Source of the DNA: Streptococcus devriesei DSM 19639
GTDB taxonomy: Bacteria > Bacillota > Bacilli > Lactobacillales > Streptococcaceae
Direction of reading: 5' to 3'
Length of the DNA stretch: 64,000 bases
Assembly: GCF_000423725.1 (NCBI RefSeq)
Contig: NZ_KE384085.1
Location: 35,713-99,712, forward strand
Below the pieces are notes generated by a model, which had not been told where the DNA came from, made no database searches, and worked only from the letters and a program-made list of their open reading frames with translations. A program made the translations under genes and the position numbers. Position 1 is the stretch's first letter, and each line of letters starts with the position of its first letter. Positions 1 to 10,236 of the stretch are shown piece after piece.

Positions 1-62
1 CGTAGCAAGGGATAAGGACTTCCAATAAACCACTGCGTTAAATATGTGATACTTCATAAATT

Positions 63-96
63 GAAAGAGTTTGAGACTTTTGTCCCAAACTCTTTA
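63..96. terminator. Hairpin downstream of pdhC
   Basis: A 10-bp perfect stem (AAAGAGTTTG at 64-73 pairing with CAAACTCTTT at 86-95) lies about 30 bases beyond the pdhC stop. The T-run after the stem is short in both directions, so it is a plausible but not strong intrinsic terminator for the pdh operon. The rest of 1-124 holds nothing I recognise. Confidence 0.55.
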
Positions 97-124
97 CATG
101 CTTAGCTGTAAGGTCTGCAGCTAG

Positions 125-1369
125 TTAGAATATGAGGCTGTAAGCGTCTTCCAAGTAGGAAACAATTGTTCCTAAGAATTCAGCAGCAGGTGCCCCATCT
201 AAAACTTGATGGTCAATACTCAGGCTGAGCGGCAGGTATTGTTTTTCAACTACCTGTCCTTCTTCATCCAAAGCAAGAGCTTTTTGAATAGTACCAACAC
301 CTAAGATAGCCACTTCCGGTGTATTTAGAATTGGCGTGAAGTATTCAACGCCCTGACCGCCAAGGCTGGTAATACTGAATGTTGAACCCGAATAAAGAGA
401 AGCATCCAGAGTTCCTTTTCTAGCTTGTGCTGCCTGTTCTTTAATAGTCCGGCCCAAATCCGACAAGGTCCGCTTGTCTGCATTACGGATAACCGGTACT
501 ACTAAACCATCGCTTAAAGCAGTCGCTATACCAATGTGAATTTCTGATTGGACTTGATACTGCCCGTCAGCATACCAGGCATTGGCTTCCGGGTGGTCTC
601 GCAAGGCTTTGGTAACCGCCTTGGTTAAAAGTGTTGTAATTCCAATTTCACCATTTTCCAGCGGTTCCTTAACCTTAGACTGAATATCTTTTCTAAAAGC
701 CAGCAAAGACGTGACATCAGCCTTACGGTGAATGGTTAGCTGCGCACTTGTCTGCAGGCTGTTCATCATGCGTTCAGCAATAACCTTGCGCATACCTGTC
801 AGACCAGCTCCGTAGGCAGCGGACACAGGAGCAGCTGCCCTGACAGCAGCAGGCTTAGCAGCCGGAACACTTGCCGGATTAAAGGCTTCAACGTCCCGCC
901 GTGTAATCCGGCCATTGCCGCCTGTTCCTTTGATATAAGAAATATCCAGACCCTTCTCCTCAGCAATTTTACGTGCCAACGGTGTGATAAAGATACGTCC
1001 GCCTTCATGCTTGACAGCTGCAGCAGCCGGAGCTGCTTCTGTCGCTTCAGTTGCGGTTGAAGAAGTGCTGCTCTCTTCTGCTGTCAGATCCGGTTCAGGC
1101 TCTGTACTTTCTGCATCGGGAACAGCTTCACCTTTTTGGCCTACCCAGGCAATGACTTGCTTGCAAGGAACCGTTTCTCCTTCACCTCTGACAATTTTTA
1201 AAATGACGCCGGCTGCCGGAGCTTCAACTTCACTTGTTAATTTTTCAGAACTGATTTCCAACACAGGATCGCCCGCAGCAACGGTATCGCCTTCTTTGAC
1301 AATCCATTTGTTAATCAGTCCTTCTGACATCGTTAAACCTAATTTAGGCATCACAATTTCTGTTGCCAT
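125..1369 (-). CDS. pdhC: Dihydrolipoamide acetyltransferase (PDH E2)
   Basis: This is the acetyl-transfer core of the pyruvate dehydrogenase complex, passing acetyl groups from E1 to CoA in the cytoplasm. The 414-aa protein has one lipoyl domain (residues 1-75; lipoyl lysine K43 in SSEKLTSE), an Ala/Glu/Thr-rich linker, a peripheral-subunit-binding domain (about 125-160, TPLARKIAEEKG) and a C-terminal catalytic domain with the HxxxDG signature (H387, D391). It is the last gene of pdhD-A-B-C, 13 bases after pdhB, and is followed by a hairpin. An acetoin dehydrogenase E2 would look similar. I prefer PDH from the remembered mutans-group gene order and because the acetoin genes alsS-aldB lie elsewhere in the window. 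Confidence 0.9.
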   Translation of the reverse strand: MATEIVMPKLGLTMSEGLINKWIVKEGDTVAAGDPVLEISSEKLTSEVEAPAAGVILKIVRGEGETVPCKQVIAWVGQKGEAVPDAESTEPEPDLTAEESSTSSTATEATEAAPAAAAVKHEGGRIFITPLARKIAEEKGLDISYIKGTGGNGRITRRDVEAFNPASVPAAKPAAVRAAAPVSAAYGAGLTGMRKVIAERMMNSLQTSAQLTIHRKADVTSLLAFRKDIQSKVKEPLENGEIGITTLLTKAVTKALRDHPEANAWYADGQYQVQSEIHIGIATALSDGLVVPVIRNADKRTLSDLGRTIKEQAAQARKGTLDASLYSGSTFSITSLGGQGVEYFTPILNTPEVAILGVGTIQKALALDEEGQVVEKQYLPLSLSIDHQVLDGAPAAEFLGTIVSYLEDAYSLIF

Positions 1370-1382
1370 ATTATCCCCCCTT

Positions 1383-2414
1383 CTAGGCCTTCAAGTCATC
1401 AATCAATTCAGCTGCTTCTTCAATGACACGGTCTGCATTAGGGATGTATAATTGTTCAAGATTGGTAGCAAATGGCACCGGCACATTTGGTGCACAGACA
1501 CATTTAATTGGGCCGTCTAAGTAGTCAAATGCTTTATCATTGACAACAGAAGCAATATCTGTCGCGGTGTTGTTATGCGGATTGGATTCATCCACAACAA
1601 TCAAGCGCCCTGTCTTCTTAACCGATTCGATGACTGTTTCCTGATCCCAAGGTGCAACAGTTCTCAGGTCAATCACTTCAACAGAAATACCGTCTTGGGC
1701 CAAACGGTCAGCTACTTCATAAGCCACATAGAGCATCTTGCCGATCGTTACAATAGTTAAATCACTGCCTTCACGGCGGACAGCAGCTTTACCGATTGGA
1801 ACCGTATAGTATTCTTCCGGTACTTCACCTTTTAATCCGTAGAGAGTCTTGTCTTCTGAAAAGATGACAATGTTGTTGTCTTCAATAGATGAAAGAAGAA
1901 GACCTTTAGCATCATAAGGTGTTGCCGGAACAACGACCTTAAGGCCCGGAATCGATCCGAAAATACCATAGTAGGAACCTGAGTGCTGAGCAGCTGCTGA
2001 AGCTCCCGCACCGTGCATGGTCCTTACAGTCATGGGCACCTTGGCCTTACCGCCGAACATGTAGCGTACTTTGGATCCTTGACCGATCAGAGCATCAAAG
2101 CAAAAGCCCAAGAAATCATTGAACATAAGTTCAGGAATCGGACGTAAGCCCGTCAGAGCCATCCCAACTGCAGCTGACATATAGCCATGTTCTGAAAGAG
2201 GGGTGTCAATAACACGGTCACGGCCGTATTTAGGCATAAGTCCGGTGGTAACGCCCATAACACCGCCCCAAGCTTCTTCATTTTGTTCTTCCAAATGTTT
2301 AACTTTGACACCGCCTGCGATATCTTCACCAAGTAAAACAACTGTGTCATCTTTGGCCATTGCCATATCAAGCGCTTCGTTAATTGCTTTCATAAATAAC
2401 AGTTCTCTAGCCAT
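1383..2414 (-). CDS. pdhB: Pyruvate dehydrogenase E1 beta subunit
   Basis: The beta subunit pairs with PdhA to decarboxylate pyruvate with thiamine diphosphate. The 343-aa length and the transketolase-type pyrimidine-binding and C-terminal domains are standard, including the early LLGEDIAGG segment, DTPLSEHG, and the C-terminal stretch beginning TGRLIVVDES. It lies 16 bases after pdhA and 13 before pdhC, so the subunits are probably cotranscribed and translated together. No truncation is seen. Confidence 0.92.
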   Translation of the reverse strand: MARELLFMKAINEALDMAMAKDDTVVLLGEDIAGGVKVKHLEEQNEEAWGGVMGVTTGLMPKYGRDRVIDTPLSEHGYMSAAVGMALTGLRPIPELMFNDFLGFCFDALIGQGSKVRYMFGGKAKVPMTVRTMHGAGASAAAQHSGSYYGIFGSIPGLKVVVPATPYDAKGLLLSSIEDNNIVIFSEDKTLYGLKGEVPEEYYTVPIGKAAVRREGSDLTIVTIGKMLYVAYEVADRLAQDGISVEVIDLRTVAPWDQETVIESVKKTGRLIVVDESNPHNNTATDIASVVNDKAFDYLDGPIKCVCAPNVPVPFATNLEQLYIPNADRVIEEAAELIDDLKA

Positions 2415-2430
2415 TTCTAACCTCCTTCAT

Positions 2431-3504
2431 TTACTCAGCAAATACATCTTCAAGCAGGGATTCTGGAGCAGGAATCGGACTGTCTTGAGCGTATTGGATA
2501 GCCTCTTCGACGTCTTTTCTAGATTCTTCCAGAATTTCGTTCAATTCTTCTTCAGTCAGCAGATCGTGTTCAATCACATGATCACGGAAGACTTCCAAAG
2601 GATCAACATCTGCCCATTCTTTTTCTTCACCGTCTGGTGCCTTGTATTTTTGCTCATCACCTTCAAAGTGACCGTAATTACGGTAAGTAACAGCTTCGAT
2701 AAGAGTTGGTCCTTCACCCCTTCTGGCCCGTTCAACTGCTTCTTTAGCCACTTGATAAACAGCAAAGAGGTCCTTACCGTTAACCCGGATACCCGGCATG
2801 TCGTAAGCCAGAGCTCTTTCAGCAATTGTTGGAGATGCGGATGAATACCACTGAGGTGTAGATTCAGCAAAGAGGTTATTTTCATTGACAAAGATGACAG
2901 GCAGTTTCCAAATAGATGCCATATTCAGGCATTCGTGGAACAGCCCTTCATTAGCGGCACCGTCACCGAAAAAGCAGACAGCGACATTGTCGGTTTTGAG
3001 ATACTTGTTGCGCATAGCTGCTCCGGTCGCCAGACCAAAACCGCCGCCAACCATACCGTTGGCACCCAGAATTCCCTTATCGATGTCCGCAATGTGCATG
3101 GAGCCACCCTTGCCTTTGCCAAGACCGGTCGCCTTACCGAAAATTTCAGCCATCATTCCTTTCAGATCGCCGCCCTTAGCCACACAGTGGCCGTGGCCGC
3201 GGTGAGTACTGGTAATATAGTCCTTATCTGTCAGATTAGCACAGACCCCTGTAGCGACTGCTTCTTCACCTGCATAAAGGTGAACAAAGCCCGGAATTTG
3301 TCCAGCTGCAAAGAAGCGGCGGGCATTTTCTTCGAAATTCCGGATATCCCACATGGTCTTGTACATGTCCTTAGCCTGTTCTTTTGAAACTTCCTCAGCT
3401 TCAATGTCCGTTGCCGTGTGAACCCTCAGGTCAACAAGTTCTGAAACAGATGTATTGCTTCTGGTTCTCGTTAATTCTTGTGGTAAATCTTTATAGTTTG
3501 GCAT
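2431..3504 (-). CDS. pdhA: Pyruvate dehydrogenase E1 alpha subunit
   Basis: This is the thiamine-diphosphate-binding subunit of E1. The 357-aa protein has the thiamine-diphosphate motif starting at GDGAANEG and ending with NEN, and the phosphorylation-loop-like region YRNYGHFEGD. About 45 residues precede the conserved core (MYKTMWDIRNFEE), a longer N-terminus than the shortest homologues. It follows pdhD by 26 bases in the same transcription unit. Confidence 0.92.
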   Translation of the reverse strand: MPNYKDLPQELTRTRSNTSVSELVDLRVHTATDIEAEEVSKEQAKDMYKTMWDIRNFEENARRFFAAGQIPGFVHLYAGEEAVATGVCANLTDKDYITSTHRGHGHCVAKGGDLKGMMAEIFGKATGLGKGKGGSMHIADIDKGILGANGMVGGGFGLATGAAMRNKYLKTDNVAVCFFGDGAANEGLFHECLNMASIWKLPVIFVNENNLFAESTPQWYSSASPTIAERALAYDMPGIRVNGKDLFAVYQVAKEAVERARRGEGPTLIEAVTYRNYGHFEGDEQKYKAPDGEEKEWADVDPLEVFRDHVIEHDLLTEEELNEILEESRKDVEEAIQYAQDSPIPAPESLLEDVFAE

Positions 3505-3530
3505 TCTGCTTCCCTCCTATGTTAAAGTCT

Positions 3531-4868
3531 TTACTGAACAATTCGTTTAGCAACTTCCTGTATCAGTTCTGAAATAGTTGGGTGAGCAAAGACAGTGTCA
3601 ACAACTTGATCCAAGGTTCCCTCTGCCTGCCTCAGTAAAATCAGCTGCTGCAGTAAATCTGTTGCGTGCTCGCCAACAATAACAGCTCCTAATAGTTGAT
3701 GGTACCTCCTTTCTGAGATGAGTTTTACAAATCCTTCTGATTCGGCTGCTGCCAGAGCCCGGCCGTTGAACGAAAACGGCAGCTGCTCAGCCTGAACATC
3801 ATATCCCTGTTCTTTGGCTTCTTCTTCACTGAGCCCAAAAGAGGCCACTTCCGGGCTTGTATACAGCGACCGCGGCACACCCAGAGCATCTACAGGCTCT
3901 TCTGCCCTGCGGCAAATAGCCTTGACTGCCTTGATGCCTTCCATGCTGGCAACATGAGCCAACATATAACTTTCTGTCAGATCACCAATAGCGTAGACAT
4001 GGGGAATTGATGTTTCATAGTAGTCATCAACCTTGATGAATCCTCGCTCTGTCAAAGCAGCACCCATTTTCTGAGCCAGTTTTGTATTTGGCTTGCGCCC
4101 TGTCGCTACCAATAATTGGTCAAACTCCTGAGCGCCGCCGTCTTCCAGAACAACTGCCTGTTTCGTCACTTCCTTTATTGAAGCGCCTTCAAAGATACGC
4201 ACTCCTAATGCCTTTAGCTTATTTCTGATAATGCTGCGCGCAGCTTCATCCTCTGTTAAGAGAATTTGCGGTGCCACTTCGACAACTGTAACGTCCACAC
4301 CCAGCGGTTTCATGGCAAAAGCCAATTCAATAGCAATCACACCGCCGCCGATAATGACAAATTTTTTCGGCAGAACCTTTAGACTAAAAAAAGTGTCTGT
4401 TGTCAGATAGGCTGCCGAGTCAATCCCATTAATAGGCGGAATAAACGGATAGCTTCCGGTTGCCAGAATGACATCTTTTCCTGAAATTTTTTCGCCATTG
4501 ACGATGAAAGTCTTATCCTTATCAAATATCGCCTCACCTTCATAGTAATCAATTTTCAGTGTTTTAAACGTCGCATGGATGCCGCCCTGCAAGGCAGAGA
4601 CAACCTGATCTTTACGATTGACTAACTTTTCAAAATCAATCCCTTCAAGATTGGTTGAAATTCCGTGCTTTGCGGCTTCCTTCATTGACAAGAGCCAATG
4701 GCTGTGCTGAAGGTAGGCCTTTGAGGGAATACAGCCGACATTCAGACAGGTACCGCCGATAAACTTCTTTTCAACAACGGCAACCTTCTTGCCAAGCCTG
4801 GCAGCTTCTTCAGCGGCAACATAGCCTCCAGGTCCGGCACCAATAATTAAAACGTCGTACTTAGCCAA
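3531..4868 (-). CDS. pdhD: Dihydrolipoamide dehydrogenase (PDH E3)
   Basis: This FAD flavoprotein reoxidises dihydrolipoyl groups of E2 and reduces NAD. It has the FAD-binding GAGPGGYVAAEEA, the redox-active disulfide CLNVGC, a second NAD-binding Rossmann segment (IGGGVIAIELA) and the C-terminal HPTISE with the catalytic His. There is no fused N-terminal lipoyl domain, which some Gram-positive E3 proteins carry. I place the start at a TTG (4868) because AAAGGAG lies 9 bases upstream. An upstream in-frame ATG at 4904 has no ribosome-binding site. The product is 445 aa. As first gene of the operon it is directly downstream of the cre-overlapped promoter. Confidence 0.92.
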   Translation of the reverse strand: MAKYDVLIIGAGPGGYVAAEEAARLGKKVAVVEKKFIGGTCLNVGCIPSKAYLQHSHWLLSMKEAAKHGISTNLEGIDFEKLVNRKDQVVSALQGGIHATFKTLKIDYYEGEAIFDKDKTFIVNGEKISGKDVILATGSYPFIPPINGIDSAAYLTTDTFFSLKVLPKKFVIIGGGVIAIELAFAMKPLGVDVTVVEVAPQILLTEDEAARSIIRNKLKALGVRIFEGASIKEVTKQAVVLEDGGAQEFDQLLVATGRKPNTKLAQKMGAALTERGFIKVDDYYETSIPHVYAIGDLTESYMLAHVASMEGIKAVKAICRRAEEPVDALGVPRSLYTSPEVASFGLSEEEAKEQGYDVQAEQLPFSFNGRALAAAESEGFVKLISERRYHQLLGAVIVGEHATDLLQQLILLRQAEGTLDQVVDTVFAHPTISELIQEVAKRIVQ

Positions 4869-4916
4869 AATATCACGCTCCTTTCTCCAAAAACTAAAGG
4901 GCATTATATATTGTTG

Positions 4917-4968
4917 TTGAAAACGCTTTCTCTAACTTGATTGTAGTACTTTCCATAGGGAATTTCAA
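4917..4968 (-). promoter_or_regulatory. pdh operon promoter with overlapping cre site
   Basis: On the minus strand a -35 TTGAAA (4968-4963) and -10 TACAAT (4945-4940) are separated by 17 bases. Immediately downstream, TTGAAAACGCTTTCT at 4917-4931 matches the CcpA cre consensus WTGNAANCGNWNNCW at every fixed position. Because it covers the expected start point, CcpA binding should repress or block transcription when glucose is abundant. The sites are read directly; the regulation is inferred from known CcpA biology. Confidence 0.8.
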
Positions 4969-5014
4969 GCAAAAAAAGTTTGTGAAATTTCTTTTTATCA
5001 TACTTTTTTAAGCT

Positions 5015-5070
5015 AAAAAACCATCAGCTAATGCGCTTTATCAATGCATTAACCGATGGTTTGTTTTTTA
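5015..5070 (-). terminator. clpB terminator
   Basis: A long imperfect hairpin (CCATC...GATGG outer pairs, TAATGC/GCATTA inner pairs) read on the minus strand runs into TTTTTT. It lies about 35 bases after the clpB stop and upstream of the pdh promoter. Confidence 0.8.
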
Positions 5071-5103
5071 AAAAGACTGAAAAATTAGTGAAATATTAGA
5101 AAA

Positions 5104-7680
5104 TTAAGAAAAGCTAAAGGAGAGCTTGTCATTTTCAAGCGACACCTTAGCATAGAGCTCTTTTTTAGAGTCCGTCTGATTCTTAATAATGTGCAGGGCA
5201 AGCGGATTTTCCAATTCCTGCATGATCGTTCTCTGTATTGGACGGGCGCCAAAGGCCACATCAAATCCCTTTTGTGCCAGAAATGCGTAAACAGGCTCTG
5301 TCAGCTCCAGATGGACATCTTGATCCAAGAGACGTGTTTGCAAATCAGCAATCATGACCTTAACCACACCGATCATATTTTCTGCAGAGAGCGCATTAAA
5401 GACAACAGTCTCATCAATCCGATTGAGAAATTCAGGCCTGAAACTGTGATTTAACTCCTCCAAAACTTCTTTGCGAACTTCGTCTGTCAGCCGGCCATAG
5501 TTCTGCAGGCTCTGTAAAATTTTGGATGAACCAATATTGCTGGTCATAATCAAAATAGTATTTTTAAAGTCAATGGTCCGTCCTTTAGAGTCTGTCAGCC
5601 GACCCTCATCCAGAACCTGCAGCAGGGTATTGAAAACGTCCGGATGGGCTTTTTCAATCTCATCAAGAAGAACGATAGAATACAGCCGCTGCCGCACTGC
5701 TTCTGTCAGCTGGCCGCCTTCTTCATAGCCGACATAGCCCGGAGGCGGTCCCACCAAACGGGCAACGGCATGCTTTTCCATATATTCAGACATATCCAGA
5801 CGCACCATTTCAAGTTCACTGCCAAAGAGTACTTCAGCTAGGCGTTTGGCTAAGGCAGTCTTTCCGACACCTGTCGGCCCCAAAAAAAGGAAAGAGCCGA
5901 TCGGCCGTTTAGGATTTTGAATCCCGGCACGCGAACGGATAATAGCCTGTGATACCTTTTGCACAGCCTGATTTTGCCCGATGATTTTTTCATGCAGCAA
6001 ATCTTCCAGATGCAAGAGACGGTCACGTTCGTTTTCCATAACACCTTGCACCTTTATACCAGTCAAGCGCTCAACAATGGCGGCAATATCTTCTCTGGTG
6101 ACTAAAACATCGATCATTGCTGTTTGAGACAGGCGCTTCTGCTCCAAATCCTCAATAATGTGACGCTGGTTTGCAATTTTACTGTCTTTTAAATCAACGT
6201 ACTCAGCGATCTGATCTTCTTCTAAGGCACGGTCAGCTTGATCTTCTAAGTCTGCCAGCTGCCGCTGAATTTCCTGCTCCTGATCCAAAAGCTGGCGCTC
6301 ATTTTGCCACTGTGCCAACAAAGCCTTTTTCTGCTCTTCCAATTTTGCTAAGCGCTCTGTTAACGGGGCTGCTTCTTCAGAATCGGCCAAGCGCAGCAGA
6401 TGAATTTTCTGAGAAACAATCTGAACAGACAAGTCATCTATCTGCTTAGGATAGGCTCTGGCAGCAATTTGCTTGACCGCACAGGCCTCATCAATCAAGT
6501 CCAAAGCCTTGTCCGGCAAAAAACGATCAGAAATATAACGTTTGGACAGTGATACTGCTGCCTCCAGCGTGTCTTCGGCAAGCCTGACCCCGTGAAAGTT
6601 CTCATACATCGGCTGCAGACCCTTTAAAATCTCCATGGTCTGCTCTGTATCCGGTTCGTGGATCAGAATTCTTTGGAAACGTCTTTCCAGAGCCTTATCA
6701 TACTCAATGCTTTCCCGATATTCCGCATAGGTGGTTGAGCCTAAAATCCGAATATCGCCTCTTGCCAGAAGCGGTTTTAAAATACTGGCGGCATCAACCG
6801 AACCTTCTGTCCGGCCGGCACTGACAATCGAATGAATCTCATCCACAAAAAGAATAATTCTGCCTTCAGACGCTATAATGTCATTTAAGAGAGCCTTAAA
6901 CCGCTCTTCAAATTCGCCTCGATATTTAGTTCCGGCCAGCAGAGCTCCCATATCAAGACTGTAAATCAGCTTGCCTTGGAGATTTTTAGGCACCTGATTT
7001 TTGACCAGACGCTGAACAAAGCCTTCCATAACAGCCGTTTTGCCGACACCCGGATTTCCTACTAAAACAGCATTGTTTTTGGTTTTCCGCGATAAGATTC
7101 GAATGATGTCGTTGATTTCATCCTGACGGCCAATAATTTTATTGGCGTGCCCGTCCAGAATACGCTGGTTAAGATTAACAGCGTATTTCTCTAAAGCATC
7201 GTAAATGGCCTCTTGATTGGAAGAAATCGCCGGCTTTCCCTTACGCATCTTGTTCATTTTTTGATAGAGCATATCTTTGGTAAGTCCATGTTCCAGCAAA
7301 AAAACGGTGATTGGATTGCGCTGCTGGTTAAAAAGCGCCAGAATGAGGTGTTCTGCAGTTATAACCTGATCGCCTAAATCCGTCATCTCTTTCTGTGCAT
7401 CATCCAGAAGGTTTTTCAGACGCTGGCTGTACAGACGTGCGTAGCTGCTTTTTTCGGTAGTTGAAAAAGCAGGGATTTTGGCAACTTCCTGGTCAATCAC
7501 GTTCAGCAGCTGATGGCCGTTTATTCCTACAGATTCATAAAACTGAAAAGCAAACTGCTCAGGCCGCACTAAAACTGACCATAGGTGAGGAATATCCACC
7601 TGATAATTGCGGTGAGACACTGCCAGCTCTTTAGCTTCTGCCAAAGAATCCTCAACCACCTGAGTCATCTTATCTGCCAT
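5104..7680 (-). CDS. clpB: ATP-dependent disaggregase ClpB
   Basis: This is an AAA+ chaperone that, with DnaK, extracts and refolds aggregated proteins. The 858-aa protein has an N-terminal double Clp repeat (about 1-145), a first AAA domain with GNPGVGKT near residue 210, a long charged coiled-coil middle domain (about 400-520), and a second AAA domain with GPTGVGKT near residue 600. The long middle domain separates ClpB from ClpC/ClpE. I chose the ATG at 7680 because AAGGGGTG precedes it; an in-frame ATG 18 bases upstream lacks a site. No CtsR heptad repeat or CIRCE element is visible upstream, which is unusual for a stress gene. Confidence 0.92.
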   Translation of the reverse strand: MADKMTQVVEDSLAEAKELAVSHRNYQVDIPHLWSVLVRPEQFAFQFYESVGINGHQLLNVIDQEVAKIPAFSTTEKSSYARLYSQRLKNLLDDAQKEMTDLGDQVITAEHLILALFNQQRNPITVFLLEHGLTKDMLYQKMNKMRKGKPAISSNQEAIYDALEKYAVNLNQRILDGHANKIIGRQDEINDIIRILSRKTKNNAVLVGNPGVGKTAVMEGFVQRLVKNQVPKNLQGKLIYSLDMGALLAGTKYRGEFEERFKALLNDIIASEGRIILFVDEIHSIVSAGRTEGSVDAASILKPLLARGDIRILGSTTYAEYRESIEYDKALERRFQRILIHEPDTEQTMEILKGLQPMYENFHGVRLAEDTLEAAVSLSKRYISDRFLPDKALDLIDEACAVKQIAARAYPKQIDDLSVQIVSQKIHLLRLADSEEAAPLTERLAKLEEQKKALLAQWQNERQLLDQEQEIQRQLADLEDQADRALEEDQIAEYVDLKDSKIANQRHIIEDLEQKRLSQTAMIDVLVTREDIAAIVERLTGIKVQGVMENERDRLLHLEDLLHEKIIGQNQAVQKVSQAIIRSRAGIQNPKRPIGSFLFLGPTGVGKTALAKRLAEVLFGSELEMVRLDMSEYMEKHAVARLVGPPPGYVGYEEGGQLTEAVRQRLYSIVLLDEIEKAHPDVFNTLLQVLDEGRLTDSKGRTIDFKNTILIMTSNIGSSKILQSLQNYGRLTDEVRKEVLEELNHSFRPEFLNRIDETVVFNALSAENMIGVVKVMIADLQTRLLDQDVHLELTEPVYAFLAQKGFDVAFGARPIQRTIMQELENPLALHIIKNQTDSKKELYAKVSLENDKLSFSFS

Positions 7681-7731
7681 GAAATCACCCCTTCTCATTT
7701 ATTAAACGCTTACATTTTCTAATCTACGTTT

Positions 7732-7740
7732 AGTATAGCA
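7732..7740 (-). promoter_or_regulatory. clpB extended -10 promoter
   Basis: Read on the minus strand, TGCTATACT forms an extended -10 box about 50 bases upstream of the clpB start. The -35 region is weak, as is common with extended -10 promoters. Confidence 0.55.
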
Positions 7741-7785
7741 CAAATTATACTTTCTGACACTTATCCAGACAGCTCAATGCCTGCA

Positions 7786-7823
7786 AACAAAAAGGAGCCG
7801 AATAAAGCTGCTTTCGACTCCTA
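7786..7823 (-). terminator. glmM terminator
   Basis: On the minus strand AGGAGTCGAA pairs with TTCGGCTCCT across a short loop and is followed by TTTTTG. It separates the cdaA-cdaR-glmM unit from clpB. Confidence 0.8.
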
Positions 7824-7877
7824 TTATATTCTTCATGATACAAAACAGCATCATTGGCAATTAAGGCCAGCCTTGTT

Positions 7878-9227
7878 TTAAATGCCGATTTCTGCTTCTA
7901 CGACCCTAGCAATCGTATCAACATAATAGTCAACCTCTTCGAGACTAGGCGCCTCTGCCATGATACGCAAAAGCGGTTCTGTTCCGCTCGGACGAACCAG
8001 AATGCGGCCGTTGCCAGCCATCTCTGTTTCCATCTTTTCAATCACATTTGCAATCAGCGGTACATCCATAGCCTTATCCTTCATACCGTTTTCAACACGA
8101 ATGTTGACCAGTTTTTGCGGATAGATGGTGACTTCACCGGCTAATTCGGACAGAGACTTCCCGGTTTCTTTCATGACCTTGGTCAGCTGGATGGCTGTCA
8201 GCTGACCGTCTCCGGTAGTGTTATAGTCCATGATAATCACATGGCCGGACTGTTCTCCGCCCAGATTATAGCCGGAGCGGCGCATTTCCTCAACGACATA
8301 GCGGTCACCAACTGCAGTAATCTCCTCGTTGATATTTTCCCGATCCAGCGCCTTGTGAAAACCGATATTGGACATGACTGTTGTCACGATAGTGTTTTTA
8401 GCCAGTTTTCCTTTTTCAGCAAGATACTTACCGATAATATACATAATCTTATCGCCATCAACAATCTCACCATTTTCATCAACAGCAATAAGACGGTCAC
8501 TGTCGCCATCAAAGGCAAGTCCGACAGCTGCACCAGATTCTCTAACCAGCTCCTGCAGCTGTTCAGGATGGGTTGAGCCCACACCATCATTGATATTAAG
8601 ACCATCAGGCTCATCGCCAATGACGGTAATGTCCGCATTTAAATCTAGAAAGACCTGACGTGCCGATGACGAGGCTGCACCGTTGGCTGCATCAATAGCA
8701 ACCTTCATCCCTTCCAAATCTACACCGGTAGAAACGAGGAATTTTTCATACTTACGGACACCCTCAGGATAGTCAATCAGTCTTCCTAAACCAGCCGCAC
8801 TTGGCCGCGGCAGAGTGTCCTCTTCAGCATCCAAAAGTGCTTCAATTTCCAGTTCACGGTCATCATCCAGTTTAAAACCATCGCTGCCAAAGAATTTAAT
8901 GCCGTTATCCAAGGCGGGGTTATGGCTGGCCGAAATCATAACACCGGCACTGGCCTTCTCGGTGCGAACCAAGTAAGACACACCGGGTGTTGCTAAAACT
9001 CCCAGCTGATAGACCTCAATCCCTGCTGATAAAAGGCCTGCAACCAGAGCACTTTCAAGCATCTGACCTGAAATACGTGTATCACGCGCTACAAAAACTG
9101 TTGGATTTTCTTTTTCATGCTGACTGAGCACATAACCGCCAAAACGGCCGAGTTTAAAGGCTAACTCCGGCGTTAACTCAACATTTGCTTCACCGCGCAC
9201 ACCGTCGGTACCAAAATATTTTCCCAT
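7878..9227 (-). CDS. glmM: Phosphoglucosamine mutase
   Basis: This enzyme converts glucosamine-6-phosphate to glucosamine-1-phosphate, the committed step toward UDP-GlcNAc for peptidoglycan. The 449-aa sequence has the phosphoserine loop SASHNP (S101), the metal-binding DGDSD near residue 240 and the phosphate-binding RPSGTEP near the C-terminus. It is the third gene of cdaA-cdaR-glmM, an arrangement conserved across Firmicutes; GlmM is known to bind and inhibit CdaA in relatives. Confidence 0.95.
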   Translation of the reverse strand: MGKYFGTDGVRGEANVELTPELAFKLGRFGGYVLSQHEKENPTVFVARDTRISGQMLESALVAGLLSAGIEVYQLGVLATPGVSYLVRTEKASAGVMISASHNPALDNGIKFFGSDGFKLDDDRELEIEALLDAEEDTLPRPSAAGLGRLIDYPEGVRKYEKFLVSTGVDLEGMKVAIDAANGAASSSARQVFLDLNADITVIGDEPDGLNINDGVGSTHPEQLQELVRESGAAVGLAFDGDSDRLIAVDENGEIVDGDKIMYIIGKYLAEKGKLAKNTIVTTVMSNIGFHKALDRENINEEITAVGDRYVVEEMRRSGYNLGGEQSGHVIIMDYNTTGDGQLTAIQLTKVMKETGKSLSELAGEVTIYPQKLVNIRVENGMKDKAMDVPLIANVIEKMETEMAGNGRILVRPSGTEPLLRIMAEAPSLEEVDYYVDTIARVVEAEIGI

Positions 9228-9279
9228 AATTATTTGATGCTAGGCATCTTCCTCCCTTTAATCTAATGTCATTATAATA

Positions 9280-10236
9280 TTATTTTTTCTTTGCTGTCAA
9301 CTTAACCGCAACTTTATCAGGACTGACCTTAAGTTTTCCGGCCGACAGATTAACAGTCTTAGTTGTATCCTTGGTGACATCGGAAATATTGACTTTAACT
9401 TTAACGTAAGGTGTCTTATCAAGTTCGGCCTGTTTACCGTAGACAACGGCTTCTTTAGTCTGCAGTTCATAGCGAATGTCTGACAGACTATTGTTGAGCT
9501 GACCGATCAGTTCAACAACAATCGGAACGGTTTTTGACAGTTCCCCCACATCAACATCCAAGTCTGTTTTAGTTGGATTAATGATACTTGGCAAAATTTT
9601 GCCGCTTTCAGAAACCGCCTGCAGGGTCACCATGCTGCTGTAATCCTTGGACAGGATCTGCTCTTCCGGCAAAATAGCCGCTACATGATCAATTTGATTG
9701 ATGGTTGCTTCATCACTGGTTACCTCCACCTCAGACACACCGGTTGATACCTTTTCCAGTCTGTAGCCGTCTGCGATCTGATCAGCAGTAACCTTTCCTT
9801 CAACTCTAAAAGTCTTCGTCTTTTTCTTGCCGACATTTACCGTTATCGTAGTCGGTGAAGACTCCGCACTGACGCCGCTCGGAAGATCTTTTACTTCCAG
9901 CGGCACTCTGTTGGTTCCTTCTCTGGCATTGGATAAGTCAGCTACTACTTTAAAATGTCTGGTGTCATCATTGATTTCAGAATCTAATTTAACCCGATTG
10001 GTGGAGGTCAGGTAGACTTCTGTATCATAGGAATAACCGCTGATAAAGTATTTATTGCTGTCATACTTGATATCAATAGGAACATTTTCCAAGGTATGGC
10101 TGTAGGTCTGCAAGAGGCCGCTCGTTTGATTTCTTGAACTGTAATTAACAGAATTAGCTGTTAAAAACAGCAAAACTGCAAAGAAGATTGAAACAAGAGC
10201 CAGCCCCAGGCGTTTTGTAAAAATTCGTTTAACCAT
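9280..10236 (-). CDS. cdaR: CdaA regulator, YbbR-domain protein
   Basis: CdaR is an extracytoplasmic protein that modulates the membrane diadenylate cyclase CdaA. The 318-aa sequence has an N-terminal transmembrane anchor (LGLALVSIFFAVLLFLTA) followed by repeated beta-rich YbbR domains with the recurring 'V.V.G' spacing. The start is the ATG at 10236, eight bases after GGAGG; the longer frame begins at a TTG inside that ribosome-binding site. It overlaps the 3' end of cdaA by 8 bases, suggesting coupled translation. Confidence 0.9.
   Translation of the reverse strand: MVKRIFTKRLGLALVSIFFAVLLFLTANSVNYSSRNQTSGLLQTYSHTLENVPIDIKYDSNKYFISGYSYDTEVYLTSTNRVKLDSEINDDTRHFKVVADLSNAREGTNRVPLEVKDLPSGVSAESSPTTITVNVGKKKTKTFRVEGKVTADQIADGYRLEKVSTGVSEVEVTSDEATINQIDHVAAILPEEQILSKDYSSMVTLQAVSESGKILPSIINPTKTDLDVDVGELSKTVPIVVELIGQLNNSLSDIRYELQTKEAVVYGKQAELDKTPYVKVKVNISDVTKDTTKTVNLSAGKLKVSPDKVAVKLTAKKK

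Noticed and set aside
984..1451. 155-codon plus-strand frame over pdhC and pdhB
   Set aside because: Antisense shadow of a well-supported gene with lipoyl domain; no start signals.
125..4868. Acetoin dehydrogenase instead of pyruvate dehydrogenase
   Set aside because: Sequence families are alike, but the remembered mutans-group gene order and separate acetoin genes favour PDH. A family tree would decide.
5104..7680. ClpC or ClpE instead of ClpB
   Set aside because: The coiled-coil middle domain is about 120 residues, longer than in ClpC, and the N-terminal zinc finger of ClpE is absent.
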